Below, piece after piece: positions 40,467 to 40,689 of a stretch of 40,689 bases of DNA (position 1 is the first letter of the stretch; every line of letters begins with the position of its first letter). The position numbers and the translations under genes are program-made. This DNA is from Acidimicrobiales bacterium (GTDB lineage: Bacteria > Actinomycetota > Acidimicrobiia > Acidimicrobiales > AC-9), in assembly GCA_036270875.1 (NCBI GenBank), contig DATBBR010000097.1, forward strand, positions 1-40,689. The letters run 5' to 3'. The notes beneath the pieces were generated by a model. It was not told the DNA's origin. It saw only the letters and a list, made by a program, of their open reading frames with translations, and searched no databases.

Positions 40467-40689
40467 TCAGCCCACGCCAAGCAAGCCCGACAGCACTGCT
40501 ATCCCCGCCGGGGTGGGGCGATAGCTCGCGCCAGGACCGACGTCGGCAAGCAGGTCGAACTTGCCCGACGTAGTCCCGTCCCATGCGAAGGCCGTCCACC
40601 CCCAGCCGTGGGCCTCCGCGAACTTGACGACATTGGTGATATACCGACCGTCGTTCGGATCCGGCCAGCCGAATTCCGTGATCACGACA
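40467..40689 (-). CDS. Glycoside hydrolase family 5-like protein (C-terminal fragment, runs off right edge)
   Basis: The minus strand is open from the right edge to TGA 40467, giving about 74 residues. VVITEFGWPDPNDGRY carries the TEFG motif with the nucleophile Glu of clan GH-A beta-glycosidases, followed by AEAHGWGWTAFAWDG and GIAVLSGLLGVG, the usual last strand and helix of GH5-like barrels. The N-terminal portion, signal peptide and start are outside the window. It lies upstream of the membrane-anchored glycosidase gene on the same strand; an independent promoter between them suggests separate transcription. Confidence 0.78.
   Translation of the reverse strand, partial: VVITEFGWPDPNDGRYITNVVKFAEAHGWGWTAFAWDGTTSGKFDLLADVGPGASYRPTPAGIAVLSGLLGVG

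Noticed and set aside
1-40689. CRISPR array, insertion sequence, prophage or restriction system
   Set aside because: No regularly spaced repeats, transposase, integrase, phage structural or methylase/nuclease pair genes were seen on either strand.

Overview
The window reads as a chromosomal segment of a high-GC Gram-positive bacterium of the phylum Actinomycetota, quite possibly an Acidimicrobiia-like or other poorly cultured lineage. The evidence is a WhiB-family regulator, F420/LLM-type oxidoreductases, a dnaG-rpoD gene pair, a single-chain glycyl-tRNA synthetase, strong GC bias at third codon positions, and many GTG starts with leaderless-type promoters. The lineage is an inference from gene content; no 16S rRNA is present.

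Region 1 (1-4154) is a loose set of accessory genes with long spacers: the N-terminal part of a truncated haemoglobin running off the left edge, an SDR/epimerase-like protein, a GNAT acetyltransferase, a VOC-fold protein, an MBL-fold hydrolase and tRNA-Val(TAC). Region 2 (4483-10334) is a compact catabolic-looking locus. Four minus-strand genes (two paralogous amidohydrolase_2 enzymes, an acetoacetate-decarboxylase-like protein and an SDR) are transcribed divergently from a TetR regulator and an LLM flavin enzyme. A palindrome fills the 19-bp gap between the divergent start codons. Region 3 (10345-13793) has a truncated phosphodiesterase remnant, a TMEM175-type channel, a WhiB7-like regulator, an inositol-monophosphatase-family enzyme, an unknown protein and a lipoprotein. 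The WhiB7-like gene has what looks like a complete attenuation leader: AT-rich box plus -35, a 57-codon upstream ORF and an intrinsic terminator.

Region 4 (13869-18785) holds a lipoprotein, an SDR, an unknown protein, and then a three-gene partner-switching module with overlapping ORFs: a membrane-bound PP2C/SpoIIE phosphatase, a STAS anti-sigma antagonist and an HATPase anti-sigma kinase. Two tRNA genes follow (CAT and Asn-GTT). Region 5 (18895-31021) is mostly conserved housekeeping on the minus strand: uppS, a small membrane protein, recO, glyS, ppdK, tldD, tldE, dnaG and rpoD, with several 4-bp stop/start overlaps.

Region 6 (31057-34893) holds an LLM oxidoreductase, a DinG-like helicase and a methyltransferase lying between the uppS/recO block and era. 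Region 7 (35033-38835) is the conserved phoH-ybeY-corC-like-era operon. Region 8 (38899-40689) has a secreted, membrane-anchored TIM-barrel glycosidase-like protein and the C-terminal end of a GH5-like glycosidase cut by the right edge.

The most distinctive signals are the whiB7-type leader, the divergent amidohydrolase/TetR operator, the partner-switching module with no sigma target next to it, and a recurring TANNNT box 6-9 nt upstream of start codons. No CRISPR array, insertion sequence or prophage is visible.
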